Shown here piece after piece: positions 19,206 to 26,826 of a DNA stretch of 64,000 nt. The translations under genes and the position numbers were made by a program. Every line of letters begins with the position of its first letter. Within the stretch, counting starts at the first letter, position 1. The stretch spans positions 558,001 to 622,000 of the forward strand of contig NZ_CP048407.1 of the NCBI RefSeq assembly GCF_003403315.2, in the 5' to 3' direction. The notes beneath the pieces are model-generated. The model had not been told where the DNA came from. It searched no databases and worked only from the letters and a program-made list of their open reading frames with translations. The stretch is from Thermaerobacter sp. PB12/4term. Lineage in GTDB: Bacteria > Bacillota > Sulfobacillia > Thermaerobacterales > Thermaerobacteraceae.

Positions 19206-19253
19206 AAGGGCCAGGGGGCCGGGACACCCGGGTGTCCCGGCCCCCTGGCCCTT
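19206..19253. terminator. 48-bp perfect palindrome between convergent genes (probable bidirectional terminator)
   Basis: Two 24-base arms meet without a spacer: every base from 19206 to 19229 is matched by its complement in 19230-19253. It lies between the convergent MFS and LysM genes. There is no T-tract, so function as a terminator is inferred from position and strength. Confidence 0.6.
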
Positions 19254-19281
19254 GAAGGGGCGCCCTCTGGCGCGGAGGTCC

Positions 19282-20316
19282 TCAACCGCAGCATCCCGAG
19301 CCGCCCGAGCCGCCCTGGCCTCCGCCCCCGCCGGCGGCCGGCCCGGAGTTGCCTCCCAAGAGGAGCTGGGGCTGGCACTGGGCGAACAGGCCGATCAGCA
19401 CGATCCGGTTGAGGCTGGGCTGCATCACGTCGGCGCTGAGCTCGGCGGTGACGATGAGGTCGTTGAAGGGCGCCAGCTGCTGGCCCGGCGGCACCGCCAG
19501 GGAGCCGGCCCAGACCCGCGGCGTCAGCAGCGGGTTCGTCCTCACCAGGGGGACCTTGACGGTGCGGCCGTTGGGCGCCACCCCCCGCAGCCAGGCCACG
19601 AAGGTGTTGCCGCCGAAGGTGGTCGGCGCCGGCAGGTCGATGGTGCCGATCAGCACGTTGGCGCCCGCCGCGGCCGACTGGAAGATGCGGGCCACCCCGC
19701 CGGCCTCCGGTCCCCGGGGCACGTTGGCCGTGCGGAAGAGCAGCATGCAGCACTCCACCGTGGGCACCTGGGGCGGGCCGCCCACCGGCACGCAGATCTG
19801 CTGGCCGGGGAAGATCAGGTTGGGGTTGGTGATCTGCGGGTTGGCCGCGATCAGCGCCTGCAGGCTCACCCCGAACCGCTGGGCGATGAGGAACAGGGTG
19901 TCGCCGGGCTGCACCGTGTAGATGAACCCGTTGGGACACGGCGGCGGCGGCGGGAACACCCCGGTGGGCACGCAGATCTGCTGGCCGGGGAAGATCAGGC
20001 TGGGGTCGGGGATCTGCGGGTTGGCCGCGATCAGCGCCTGCAGCGTCACCCCGAACCGCTGGGCGATGAAGAACAGGGTGTCCCCCGGCTGCACCGTGTA
20101 GATGAACCCGTTGGGGCACGCGGGCGGAGGCGGCAGCTGCGGGGCCATGGGGCCGCCGGCCGCCCCGGCGGCCACTTCCTCGCTGGCCGCCGCCTGCTCC
20201 GTCACGCCGGCCGGTTCACCGGGGCCGCCGGCGGCAATCTGCACCGGGCGGGTTTCTTCCGGGGTGTCCGGTTCGACCCCGGCACGGCCCGTGGGCCGAG
20301 CATCGTCATGGGCCAT
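19282..20316 (-). CDS. LysM domain protein with two LysM repeats
   Basis: 344 residues. After an acidic, Ala-rich N-terminus of about 65 residues come two LysM modules, each opening with CPNGFIYTVQPGDTLF and ending IFPGQQICVP (about residues 68-115 and 128-175). A unique C-terminal domain follows with several Cys, and the end is Gly-rich and closes GSGCCG. LysM binds peptidoglycan or chitin-type glycans; similar proteins occur in spore coats and cell walls of Firmicutes. No signal peptide is visible, so localisation is uncertain. The ATG is preceded by GGGAGGTGG. Convergent with the MFS gene and divergent from the FMN riboswitch. Confidence 0.85.
   Translation of the reverse strand: MAHDDARPTGRAGVEPDTPEETRPVQIAAGGPGEPAGVTEQAAASEEVAAGAAGGPMAPQLPPPPACPNGFIYTVQPGDTLFFIAQRFGVTLQALIAANPQIPDPSLIFPGQQICVPTGVFPPPPPCPNGFIYTVQPGDTLFLIAQRFGVSLQALIAANPQITNPNLIFPGQQICVPVGGPPQVPTVECCMLLFRTANVPRGPEAGGVARIFQSAAAGANVLIGTIDLPAPTTFGGNTFVAWLRGVAPNGRTVKVPLVRTNPLLTPRVWAGSLAVPPGQQLAPFNDLIVTAELSADVMQPSLNRIVLIGLFAQCQPQLLLGGNSGPAAGGGGGQGGSGGSGCCG
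19789..20128. repeat. Direct DNA repeat, 180-bp period, encoding the two LysM modules
   Basis: Two copies of about 160 bases (19789-19948 and 19969-20128) are almost identical at DNA level, including synonymous positions. This points to a recent duplication or gene conversion within the LysM gene. Confidence 0.8.
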
Positions 20317-20469
20317 CGGTGTTCCACCTCCCACGGCGATGTATGCCGGCCGCGGGGGGCAGGTCCCGGGCGGGGACCGAGCTTGGGCCTTCGCACAGGC
20401 AATCGGGCGCGGAACCCATGGCGCGGGCGCGGCCGGGACCGGGTGCCGCCCTTCCGGCCCGGGGGGCCG

Positions 20470-20503
20470 TTGACAGATTGCGCCGGCGGCGTCATGGTAG
20501 GGA
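20470..20503 (+). promoter_or_regulatory. Probable promoter of the FMN riboswitch-pdxST transcript
   Basis: A consensus -35 TTGACA (20470-20475). The -10 is weak; candidates are CATGGT or TGGTAG starting 17-19 bases downstream. The start would lie just before the aptamer. Confidence 0.45.
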
Positions 20504-20526
20504 TAACAAACGCTGCATCGTCGCGT

Positions 20527-20705
20527 GGTGTGCCTTTCCTTTGGGGCAGGGTGAGGTGCCGGCCCTGGTGCCGGCACCAATTCCCGACCGGCAGTGATGG
20601 GGCGGCCCGGGTGCGGGCCAGCCCACGAGCCTGCCAGCCTCGGCGGTTGATCCGGTGAGAATCCGGAGCCGACGGTATAGTCCGAACGGGCAGAGGTGGC
20701 GCACC
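20527..20705 (+). ncRNA. FMN riboswitch (RFN element)
   Basis: RFN core blocks appear in order: GGGGCAGGGTGAGG, TTCCCGACCGGCAGTGATGG, CCCACGAGCC, CGGTGAGAATCCG, then GAGCCGACGGTATAGTCCGA. The closing stem P1 is formed by GGTGTGCC (20527-20534) with GGCGCACC (20698-20705), plus inner pairs. Riboswitches of this type bind flavin mononucleotide and in Firmicutes usually terminate transcription of riboflavin synthesis or uptake genes. Here the next gene on the strand is pdxS. Confidence 0.93.
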
Positions 20706-20886
20706 CGGGCGTTGCGGGCGCGGGACGGCTGGTTCCCAGGTTGCCGCCCAGCGGCGAAAGACCGGCCAGCCGCCGGCGGCCCGCGGAGTCTCCGGCCGGC
20801 CGCGGCGGCCCGCCAGGTCCCCGGTCGCCGGCGGGCCGCTGGCCGGGATCCGCCCGCCGGCCCCCCGCCCGGCACCGCCCGTCCAG

Positions 20887-20962
20887 GCAAGGGTGCCCCC
20901 GCACCCTTGCGGGCAACCTCTGCCCGGCGCCCATCCTCCCGATGGCGCCGGGTTCTTTTTTC
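20887..20962 (+). terminator. Riboswitch expression platform: antiterminator strand, intrinsic terminator and T-tract
   Basis: A terminator stem formed by 20923-20935 and 20941-20952 (CCCGGCGCCCATC with GATGGCGCCGGG, one bulge) is followed by TTCTTTTTT. The sequence 20916-20926 is an exact 11-base complement of the 3' strand of aptamer stem P1 (20687-20697) and overlaps the first bases of the terminator stem. The two structures therefore exclude each other. FMN binding should favour P1 and termination. A 10-bp hairpin, GCAAGGGTGC with GCACCCTTGC (20887-20910), precedes it. Confidence 0.88.
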
Positions 20963-21009
20963 AGGACGGCCCCGCGGGCGATGCCGGCGGCATGTGGGAG
21001 GTGAAGCCG

Positions 21010-21993
21010 GTGGCCAGCGACAAGCTGGTGGGAGAGGCCCGGGAACCCGTCCCGGCCCGGGCGGGGCAGGAGCCGGTCCCGGCGGGGGAACCCGGCCGGG
21101 AAGCCGCCCGGCCCCTGCGGGGCACCTGGGCCCTCAAGACGGGCCTGGCCCGGATGCTCAAGGGCGGCGTGATCATGGACGTCACCACCCCCGAGCAGGC
21201 TCGCATCGCCGAGGAGGCCGGGGCGGTGGCGGTGATGGCCTTGGAGCGCGTGCCGGCCGACATCCGGGCGGCGGGCGGGGTGGCCCGCATGGCCGACCCG
21301 GACCGGATCCGGGCCATCATGGAGGCCGTGACCATTCCCGTCATGGCCAAGTGCCGCATCGGGCATTTCGTCGAGGCGCAGATCCTGGAGGCCCTGGGGG
21401 TCGACTTCATCGACGAGAGCGAGGTGCTGACCCCCGCCGACGACCGCTTCCATATCGACAAGCATGCCTTCACCGTGCCCTTCGTCTGCGGGGCCCGCGA
21501 TCTGGGTGAGGCGCTGCGCCGTATCGCCGAGGGGGCGGCCATGATCCGCACCAAGGGCGAGCCCGGCACGGGCGACGTGGCCGAGGCCGTACGCCACATG
21601 CGGCGCATGAACGAGCAGATCCGCCAGGCCTGCGCCGCGGGGGAGGAGGAACTGGTCGCCCTGGCCCGGGATCTGGGGGCGCCGGTGGAGCTTTTGCAGG
21701 AAGTGCGGCGCCTTGGGCGCTTGCCGGTGGTGAACTTCGCGGCGGGCGGCATCGCCACCCCGGCCGACGCCGCCCTGATGATGCAGCTGGGCGCCGACGG
21801 GGTGTTCGTCGGGTCGGGGATCTTCAAGTCGGAGAACCCCGCCGCCCGGGCCCGGGCCATCGTGGAGGCGGTGGCCCATTACGACGATCCCGCCTGGCTG
21901 GCCCGGATCTCGGGCGGCCTGGGGGAGGCCATGGCCGGGGTGGCGGCTTCCAGCCTGGCGGCAGACCAGCGGATGCAGCAGCGCAGCGCCTGA
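21010..21993 (+). CDS. pdxS: Pyridoxal 5'-phosphate synthase subunit PdxS
   Basis: The TIM-barrel synthase that makes PLP from ribose 5-phosphate, glyceraldehyde 3-phosphate and PdxT-derived ammonia. Conserved segments include [38 protein letters not shown], the active-site Lys in [11 protein letters not shown] and the second Lys in [12 protein letters not shown]. The GTG at 21010 has GGGAGGTG upstream and lies after the leader terminator. It gives 327 residues, some 30 more than usual because of a charged, Pro-rich N-terminus. Followed at 36 bases by pdxT. Confidence 0.96.
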   Translation: MASDKLVGEAREPVPARAGQEPVPAGEPGREAARPLRGTWALKTGLARMLKGGVIMDVTTPEQARIAEEAGAVAVMALERVPADIRAAGGVARMADPDRIRAIMEAVTIPVMAKCRIGHFVEAQILEALGVDFIDESEVLTPADDRFHIDKHAFTVPFVCGARDLGEALRRIAEGAAMIRTKGEPGTGDVAEAVRHMRRMNEQIRQACAAGEEELVALARDLGAPVELLQEVRRLGRLPVVNFAAGGIATPADAALMMQLGADGVFVGSGIFKSENPAARARAIVEAVAHYDDPAWLARISGGLGEAMAGVAASSLAADQRMQQRSA

Positions 21994-22029
21994 CGGCGGT
22001 GCGGGAGCGGCGGAAAGGAGAGGGGCGAG

Positions 22030-22665
22030 GTGACGTTCGGGACAAGCGGCGGTGGCGCCGGCGGCCGGGGGCACGGTGCCGGGGAGGACCGGCCCCGCGT
22101 CGGTGTCCTGGCCCTGCAGGGCGATGTCAGCGAGCACATGGACTACTTCCGGCGGGCCGACGCCGCGGTGCGGCCCGTGCGGGTGCCCAGGGACCTGGAG
22201 GGGCTCGAGGGGCTGGTTCTTCCGGGAGGGGAGAGCACGGCCATCGGCCGGCTGATGGAGCGGGCCGGGCTGCTGGCTGCCGTGGCGGAACGCAGCCGGC
22301 GCGGCGACCTGGCCCTGTTCGGCACCTGCGCAGGCCTGATCCTTCTGGCCCGGCAGGTGGAGGGGGGCCAGCCGCCCCGGCTCGGTCTGCTGGACCTGGC
22401 CGTGGTGCGCAACGCCTACGGCCGCCAGGTGGACAGCTTCGAGGCGGACCTGGAGGTGCCCGCCCTGGGCGATGCCCCCGTGCGGGCCCTGTTCATCCGG
22501 GCGCCGGTGGTGGAGTCCGCCGGCGCCGGGGTGGAGGTCCTGGCCCGCTTTCAGGGCCGGCCCGTGCTGGTGCGGCAGGGGCGCTGCATGGCCAGCACCT
22601 TCCACCCTGAGCTGAGCGGGGATCTGCGGGTGGCCCGGCTGTTCCTCTCGCTGCTGGCGGCATGA
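22030..22665 (+). CDS. pdxT: Pyridoxal 5'-phosphate synthase glutaminase subunit PdxT
   Basis: A class I glutamine amidotransferase of 211 residues. The catalytic Cys is in FGTCAGLILLA, the oxyanion region is LPGGESTAIGRL, and the His-X-Glu dyad is in STFHPELSGD. It supplies ammonia to PdxS. The GTG start has GGAAAGGAGAGG upstream. A Gly-rich extension of about 20 residues precedes RVGVLALQGDVSEHM. Confidence 0.96.
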   Translation: MTFGTSGGGAGGRGHGAGEDRPRVGVLALQGDVSEHMDYFRRADAAVRPVRVPRDLEGLEGLVLPGGESTAIGRLMERAGLLAAVAERSRRGDLALFGTCAGLILLARQVEGGQPPRLGLLDLAVVRNAYGRQVDSFEADLEVPALGDAPVRALFIRAPVVESAGAGVEVLARFQGRPVLVRQGRCMASTFHPELSGDLRVARLFLSLLAA

Positions 22666-22720
22666 GCGGCGGCGGGACGAGGCCGGAGTTGACGAGCGAG
22701 CAAAAAGAGGTAGAAGCGGC

Positions 22721-22754
22721 CGGCGGGCCTGCCTGGGATCGGGCAGGCCCGCCG
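22721..22754. terminator. Bidirectional terminator between pdxT and bioY
   Basis: A 12-bp stem, GGCGGGCCTGCC (22722-22733) with GGCAGGCCCGCC (22742-22753). On the plus strand it is followed by GGGTTTCC; on the minus strand a run of five T lies about 15 bases beyond. Confidence 0.7.
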
Positions 22755-22795
22755 GGTTTCCCGCGGCGCCTGGCGGTAGCGGGGATGCCGCATTT

Positions 22796-23611
22796 TCAGA
22801 TGCCCGGAGCGAGCCGGCCGCCCAGGGCCCGCAGCACCCGCGGCGCCAGCCAGGCGGCCACCAGCGCCTTGGCCAGGTCCCCCGGGACGAAGGGCAGCAC
22901 GGCGGCGGTCGCCACCCCCGGCCAGGGGGTGCCCGTCACCACCGCCAGCCAGGGTGCACCGATGGCATACACCAGCAGGATGCCGCCCGCCACGCTGGCC
23001 AGGAAGGCCCGGCCCATGCCGGGGACCGGGGCGGGATAGGCGGCTCCGGCCGGTGGCCAGGCCCTTTCGCCGCCACGGGCGCCTTGGCCGCCACTGGCCG
23101 GCCCGGGGCGGCGGGCGGCGCCGGGCCGGGAGAGAAGGCCGGTCAGCCCGGCAGCCAGGGGATAGCTCATGAGGAACCCGCCGGTGGGGCCGAGCACTAC
23201 GGCGAGCCCCGCCGCGCCCCCGGCGAAGACGGGTACGCCCGCGACGCCCAGCAAGAGGTACGCCAGCTGGGCGGCGAAGCCCCAGCGCGGGCCCAGGAGC
23301 AGTCCGGAAAGCATGACGCCCAGGGTCTGCCCCGTGATGGGCACGGGGGTGAAGGGGAGCGGGATCCGCAGGTAGCTGAGGACGGCGGTCAGGCCGGCCA
23401 TCAGGCCGGCCAGGACCAGCGGGCGCAGGGTGGCCGCGGTACTGCCCGAAGCTGCTGCCAGATCGCCGGTGCGGCTCCCCCCCGCTGCCAGGCGGGTGGG
23501 GTGGGCCGGCCCGGCCAGGGGCGCAGGCCCCGCCGCCTCTCCGGCCGGCGATCCGGCCGGGGCGGCCCGGGCCCCCCGGTCCGGGGCATCCAGCGGGGGC
23601 TGGGATGGCAT
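22796..23611 (-). CDS. bioY: Biotin transporter BioY (ECF substrate-binding subunit)
   Basis: 271 residues with six spans. The BioY family block FTPVPITGQTLGVMLSGLLL is present, as are GPTGGFLMSYPLAA and the C-terminal FVPGDLAKALVAAWLAP. About 50 residues of low-complexity N-terminus and a Gly/Pro-rich insert between spans four and five make it longer than the usual 190 residues. BioY binds biotin and works with the shared ECF module, which is not in the window. The start ATG has GAGGAGGGAC upstream. A BirA-like operator sits over the promoter. Confidence 0.93.
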   Translation of the reverse strand: MPSQPPLDAPDRGARAAPAGSPAGEAAGPAPLAGPAHPTRLAAGGSRTGDLAAASGSTAATLRPLVLAGLMAGLTAVLSYLRIPLPFTPVPITGQTLGVMLSGLLLGPRWGFAAQLAYLLLGVAGVPVFAGGAAGLAVVLGPTGGFLMSYPLAAGLTGLLSRPGAARRPGPASGGQGARGGERAWPPAGAAYPAPVPGMGRAFLASVAGGILLVYAIGAPWLAVVTGTPWPGVATAAVLPFVPGDLAKALVAAWLAPRVLRALGGRLAPGI

Positions 23612-23698
23612 GGTCCGTCCCTCCTCGGCAGGCCGGCAAGGCCCGGCGGGTCAGGCCGGGGGGCCGGCCTGCTCCGGGCACCGGCTGGTAACGGTACC

Positions 23699-23727
23699 AG
23701 CCTATCCCGGGTCCGGCCAATTGTCAA
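23699..23727 (-). promoter_or_regulatory. bioY promoter
   Basis: On the minus strand: -35 TTGACA (23722-23727), 17-bp spacer, -10 TAGGCT (23699-23704). The -35 lies inside one arm of the BirA-like inverted repeat. Confidence 0.75.
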
Positions 23728-23752
23728 CCTTCAATGTTTTTAGGTTGACAAT
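23720..23752. promoter_or_regulatory. BirA-type biotin operator
   Basis: An inverted repeat ATTGTCAACC (23720-23729), 13-base spacer, GGTTGACAAT (23743-23752). This matches the known BirA half-site pattern TTGTnAACC; the spacer is slightly shorter than the usual 14-16. The site covers the bioY -35, so biotin-bound BirA should repress. Confidence 0.8.
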
Positions 23753-23831
23753 ACAACCACGAGGAACGAACTAGAGGCCCACCTCCTGTGGCACCCATCC
23801 CTTGCAACCGTGAGGAAGCCTCCGCAACGGA

Positions 23832-23860
23832 TTGCATTAATATACATACGGACGTATACT
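23832..23860 (+). promoter_or_regulatory. Promoter of the arginine operon with possible ArgR site
   Basis: -35 TTGCAT (23832-23837), 17-bp spacer, -10 TATACT (23855-23860). This is an A+T-rich island in GC-rich surroundings. TGCATTAATATACA (23833-23846) resembles an ARG box (TGAAT-WWWW-ATTCA with mismatches) and overlaps the -35 and spacer, a typical repressing position. Confidence 0.75.
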
Positions 23861-24202
23861 CATACACAAGTGCCGGACCGGTTCGCCCGGGGGACCCGGC
23901 TGGCGTCGCGACCGGGGCACCCGCGGGCACCCGCCTGGTCCCGGCAGGGGCCTGCCGGCCCGGGCGCCCCGGCGGAGGGGAGGCCGGTAGCGGACTGGCG
24001 GGCCGTAGGGGGACCCGCCGGCCCGGCCCCCCGGGCAGGGGCAGGCCGGTCAAGGGCCGCCGGGCCCGGACGGGTGCCGGCGCGGTAGTCGCCAGCCCGG
24101 ACCGGCAGTGGCACGCGGGGCGAGCTGGCGGGCCCGTCGCGGGGATGGCCCCGCCCGGCGGGAGTGCCGGCGGCGGGGAACGCGGGGAAGGAGAGGCCAG
24201 CG
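23861..24202 (+). other. Leader of the arginine operon
   Basis: About 340 bases from the predicted start to argC, extremely GC-rich. I see no T-box motif, no convincing small gene and no terminator with a T-tract. It ends in AAGGAGAGG, the argC ribosome binding site. Confidence 0.5.
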
Positions 24203-25384
24203 GTGGCGGCAAGGGTTGCGGTGCTGGGGGCAAGCGGGTACGCGGGTGGGGAGCTGGTGCGGCTGCTGGCGCGCCACCCTCGGGTAGAGCTGGTGGCGGT
24301 GGCCGGTTCGTCCCGGGCGGGTGAGCCCATGGAGGCGGTGTTCCCCCACCTGCGGGGCGTGGTGTCCCTGGACCTGGCCGATGCCGCCCGCCCCGACCTC
24401 TGGGACCGGCTGGAGGCCGACTTTGTCTTCCTGGCCCTGCCCAGCGGGCAGGCGGCTGCGCTGCTGCCGCAGGTCTTCCCGGCCGCCCGGGAGCGGGGGG
24501 TGCGGGTGATCGACCTCAGCGGGGACCTGCGCCTGCCCCGCCAGCCCTACGAAGCCTGGTACGGGCGGCCCGCCGCCGATCCTGCCCTGCAGGCGGAGGC
24601 GGTGTACGGCCTGAGCGAGCTGTTTCCCGACCGGATCCGCACGGCCCGGCTGGTGGCCAACCCCGGCTGCTACCCCACGGCCGTCCTCCTGGCCCTGGCG
24701 CCCCTGGCGGTGGCGGGAGCGCTGGCCGGGGGCCAGGTGGTGGTGGACGCCAAGAGCGGCGTCTCCGGCGCCGGGCGGAGCGCCTCCCTGGCCACGGCCT
24801 TCGCCGAGGTGAACGAAAACTTCGCGCCCTACAAGGTGGGGCGGCACCAGCACACGCCCGAGGTGGAACAGGTGCTGGGCTGGCTGGCCGGCCGGGACGT
24901 GACGGTGCTGCTGACCACCCACCTCCTGCCGGTCACCCGCGGCATCCTGGCCACCTGCTACGTGCGGCCGCCTGCGGGCTGGCAGCCCCGGTCCGGCCCT
25001 GACCGGACCGGGGGCCAGGGGACCCGGCCGCCGGGGCAGGAACGGGGCTTCCCGGGCGGCGAGGCGGCGGCGGGCCAGGAACCGCTAGCGGGGGCGGCCG
25101 GCGACCCGGGCGAGGCCCTCTACGGCCTGTACCGGTCCTTCTACGCCGGCAAGCCCTTCGTGCGGGTTCTTTCGCCGGGGCAGGTGCCGGCCATCAAGCA
25201 CGTGCAGGGTTCGAACCTGTGCGACATCGGCTTGCACTACGACCCGCGCACCGGCTGGATCACCGTGTTCGCCGCCATTGACAACCTGGTCAAGGGTGCG
25301 GCCGGCCAGGCGGTACAGAACCTCAACCTCATGGCCGGCTGGGATGAGACCACGGGCCTCGACCTGGTGCCCCTCTTCCCCTGA
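24203..25384 (+). CDS. argC: N-acetyl-gamma-glutamyl-phosphate reductase
   Basis: The third step of arginine synthesis (NADPH reduction). The N-terminal Rossmann motif is VLGASGYAGGELVRLL and the active-site Cys is in VANPGCYPTAVLLAL. The C-terminal block VQGSNLCDIGLHYDPRTG carries family residues. The GTG start has AAGGAGAGG eight bases before it. At 393 residues it is about 45 longer than usual because of a Gly/Pro/Gln-rich insert (about residues 258-302) between ATCYVRP and LYGLYRSFYAGKPFV. First gene of the operon. Confidence 0.95.
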   Translation: MAARVAVLGASGYAGGELVRLLARHPRVELVAVAGSSRAGEPMEAVFPHLRGVVSLDLADAARPDLWDRLEADFVFLALPSGQAAALLPQVFPAARERGVRVIDLSGDLRLPRQPYEAWYGRPAADPALQAEAVYGLSELFPDRIRTARLVANPGCYPTAVLLALAPLAVAGALAGGQVVVDAKSGVSGAGRSASLATAFAEVNENFAPYKVGRHQHTPEVEQVLGWLAGRDVTVLLTTHLLPVTRGILATCYVRPPAGWQPRSGPDRTGGQGTRPPGQERGFPGGEAAAGQEPLAGAAGDPGEALYGLYRSFYAGKPFVRVLSPGQVPAIKHVQGSNLCDIGLHYDPRTGWITVFAAIDNLVKGAAGQAVQNLNLMAGWDETTGLDLVPLFP

Positions 25385-25490
25385 GGGCGCGGCGCCGGGC
25401 CGTGCCGGGCCCGCACGGGCCGCAGGGCGCAGGGCGTCCCCGGGGCGGGCTGGGCGGGTGCCGGGTGAAGGGCCGGGAAGGAGTTCGGGG

Positions 25491-26792
25491 ATGAACCAGC
25501 AGGATGGGGTGGCCACATCCACGGCCATGCCGGCGGCCGGGCCGGGTCCGGTCCCCGCTCCGGCGGCGGGCGGGTATGCCCTGCACCCGGGCTGGGGTGT
25601 CACGGCGCCCGCCGGCTTTCGGGCCGGCGGCCTGCACTGCGGCATCAAGAAGCGCAAGTCCGACCTGGGCTGGATCGTGGCCGATGCGCCCTGCGCGGCG
25701 GCGGCCGTCTACACCCGGAACCGGGTCCACGCCCCCTGCCTGGACGTGACCCGGGATGCCCTGGCGGCGTCGGGCGGGCACCTGCAGGCGGTGGTGTGCA
25801 ACAGCGGCAACGCCAACGTCTGCACGCCCCGGGCGGCCGCCGACGCGGTGGAGATCCAGGCGCTGGCGGCATCGGTGCTGGGCGTGGCGCCCGAGCTGGT
25901 GGCGGTGGCCCAGACGGGGGTCATCGGCGAGCCCATGCCCATGGCGGCCGTGCGCCAGGGGCTGGCGGCCCTGCCGGCGGTGACGGGGCCGGCGGGCGGC
26001 GATGCCTTTGCCGAGGCGATCCTCACCACCGACACCCGCACCAAGCAGTGGGGCGCCCTCTGCCACCTGCCGGGGCCCGGGGAGGGACGGTTCGCCCGCA
26101 TCGGCGGGGCCGCCAAGGGGTCGGGGATGATCCACCCCCAGATGGCCACCATGCTGGCCTTCATCACCACCGACGCGGCGGTGGAGCCGGAAGCGCTGCA
26201 GGCCTGGCTTCGCCAGGCGGCCGAGCGCACCTTCAACTGCATCACCGTGGACGGCGACACCAGCACCAACGACATGGTGGTGGTGCTGGCCAGCGGCCGG
26301 GCCGGCGGGCCGCCCCTGGCGCCGGGCATTCCGGGGTGGGAGGCTTGGGCCGCGGCGGCCGAGGCCGTCTGCGACCGGCTGGCCCGGGAGATCGCCGCCG
26401 ACGGCGAAGGGGCGACCCGCCTGATCACCGTGGAGGTGGAAGGCGCCCCCGACGACGCCGCGGCCCGGCAGGTGGCCCGCACGGTGGCCTCCTCACCGCT
26501 GGTCAAGTCGGCGGTGCACGGGGCCGATGCCAACTGGGGCCGGATTCTCGCCGCGGCCGGCCGCTCGGGGGTTGACCTCGACCCCTCCCGGGTGGACATC
26601 GACCTGGGTCCCGTGCCGGTTTGCCGCGGAGGCCTGGGGGTGCCCTTCGACGAGGCGGCCGCTGCGGACTACCTGCGGTCGGCCGAGGTGCTGATCCGGC
26701 TGCGGCTGGGTGCCGGGCCGGGCCGGGGCCGGGCCTACGGTTGCGACCTGAGTCCGGATTACGTGCACATCAACGCCAGCTACCGCACCTAG
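25491..26792 (+). CDS. argJ: Bifunctional glutamate N-acetyltransferase/ornithine acetyltransferase
   Basis: Recycles the acetyl group from N-acetylornithine to glutamate. The self-cleavage site lies in GSGMIHPQMATMLAFITTD, where Thr becomes the N-terminal nucleophile of the beta subunit. The oxyanion pair is seen in VAVAQTGVIGEPM. 433 residues, with about 30 low-complexity residues before the fold. The ATG has GAAGGAG upstream. Whether it is mono- or bifunctional depends on acetyl-CoA use and is not decided by sequence; no argA or argE is in the window, which favours the cyclic pathway. Confidence 0.95.
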   Translation: MNQQDGVATSTAMPAAGPGPVPAPAAGGYALHPGWGVTAPAGFRAGGLHCGIKKRKSDLGWIVADAPCAAAAVYTRNRVHAPCLDVTRDALAASGGHLQAVVCNSGNANVCTPRAAADAVEIQALAASVLGVAPELVAVAQTGVIGEPMPMAAVRQGLAALPAVTGPAGGDAFAEAILTTDTRTKQWGALCHLPGPGEGRFARIGGAAKGSGMIHPQMATMLAFITTDAAVEPEALQAWLRQAAERTFNCITVDGDTSTNDMVVVLASGRAGGPPLAPGIPGWEAWAAAAEAVCDRLAREIAADGEGATRLITVEVEGAPDDAAARQVARTVASSPLVKSAVHGADANWGRILAAAGRSGVDLDPSRVDIDLGPVPVCRGGLGVPFDEAAAADYLRSAEVLIRLRLGAGPGRGRAYGCDLSPDYVHINASYRT

Positions 26793-26826
26793 GCGGTCGA
26801 GCGGCGGGGGAGGGAGGAACCCAGCC

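Noticed and set aside
20317-22605. Extension of the LysM protein frame leftward across pdxS
   Set aside because: It is antisense to pdxS and pdxT. A good ATG with a ribosome binding site at 20316 begins the real gene.
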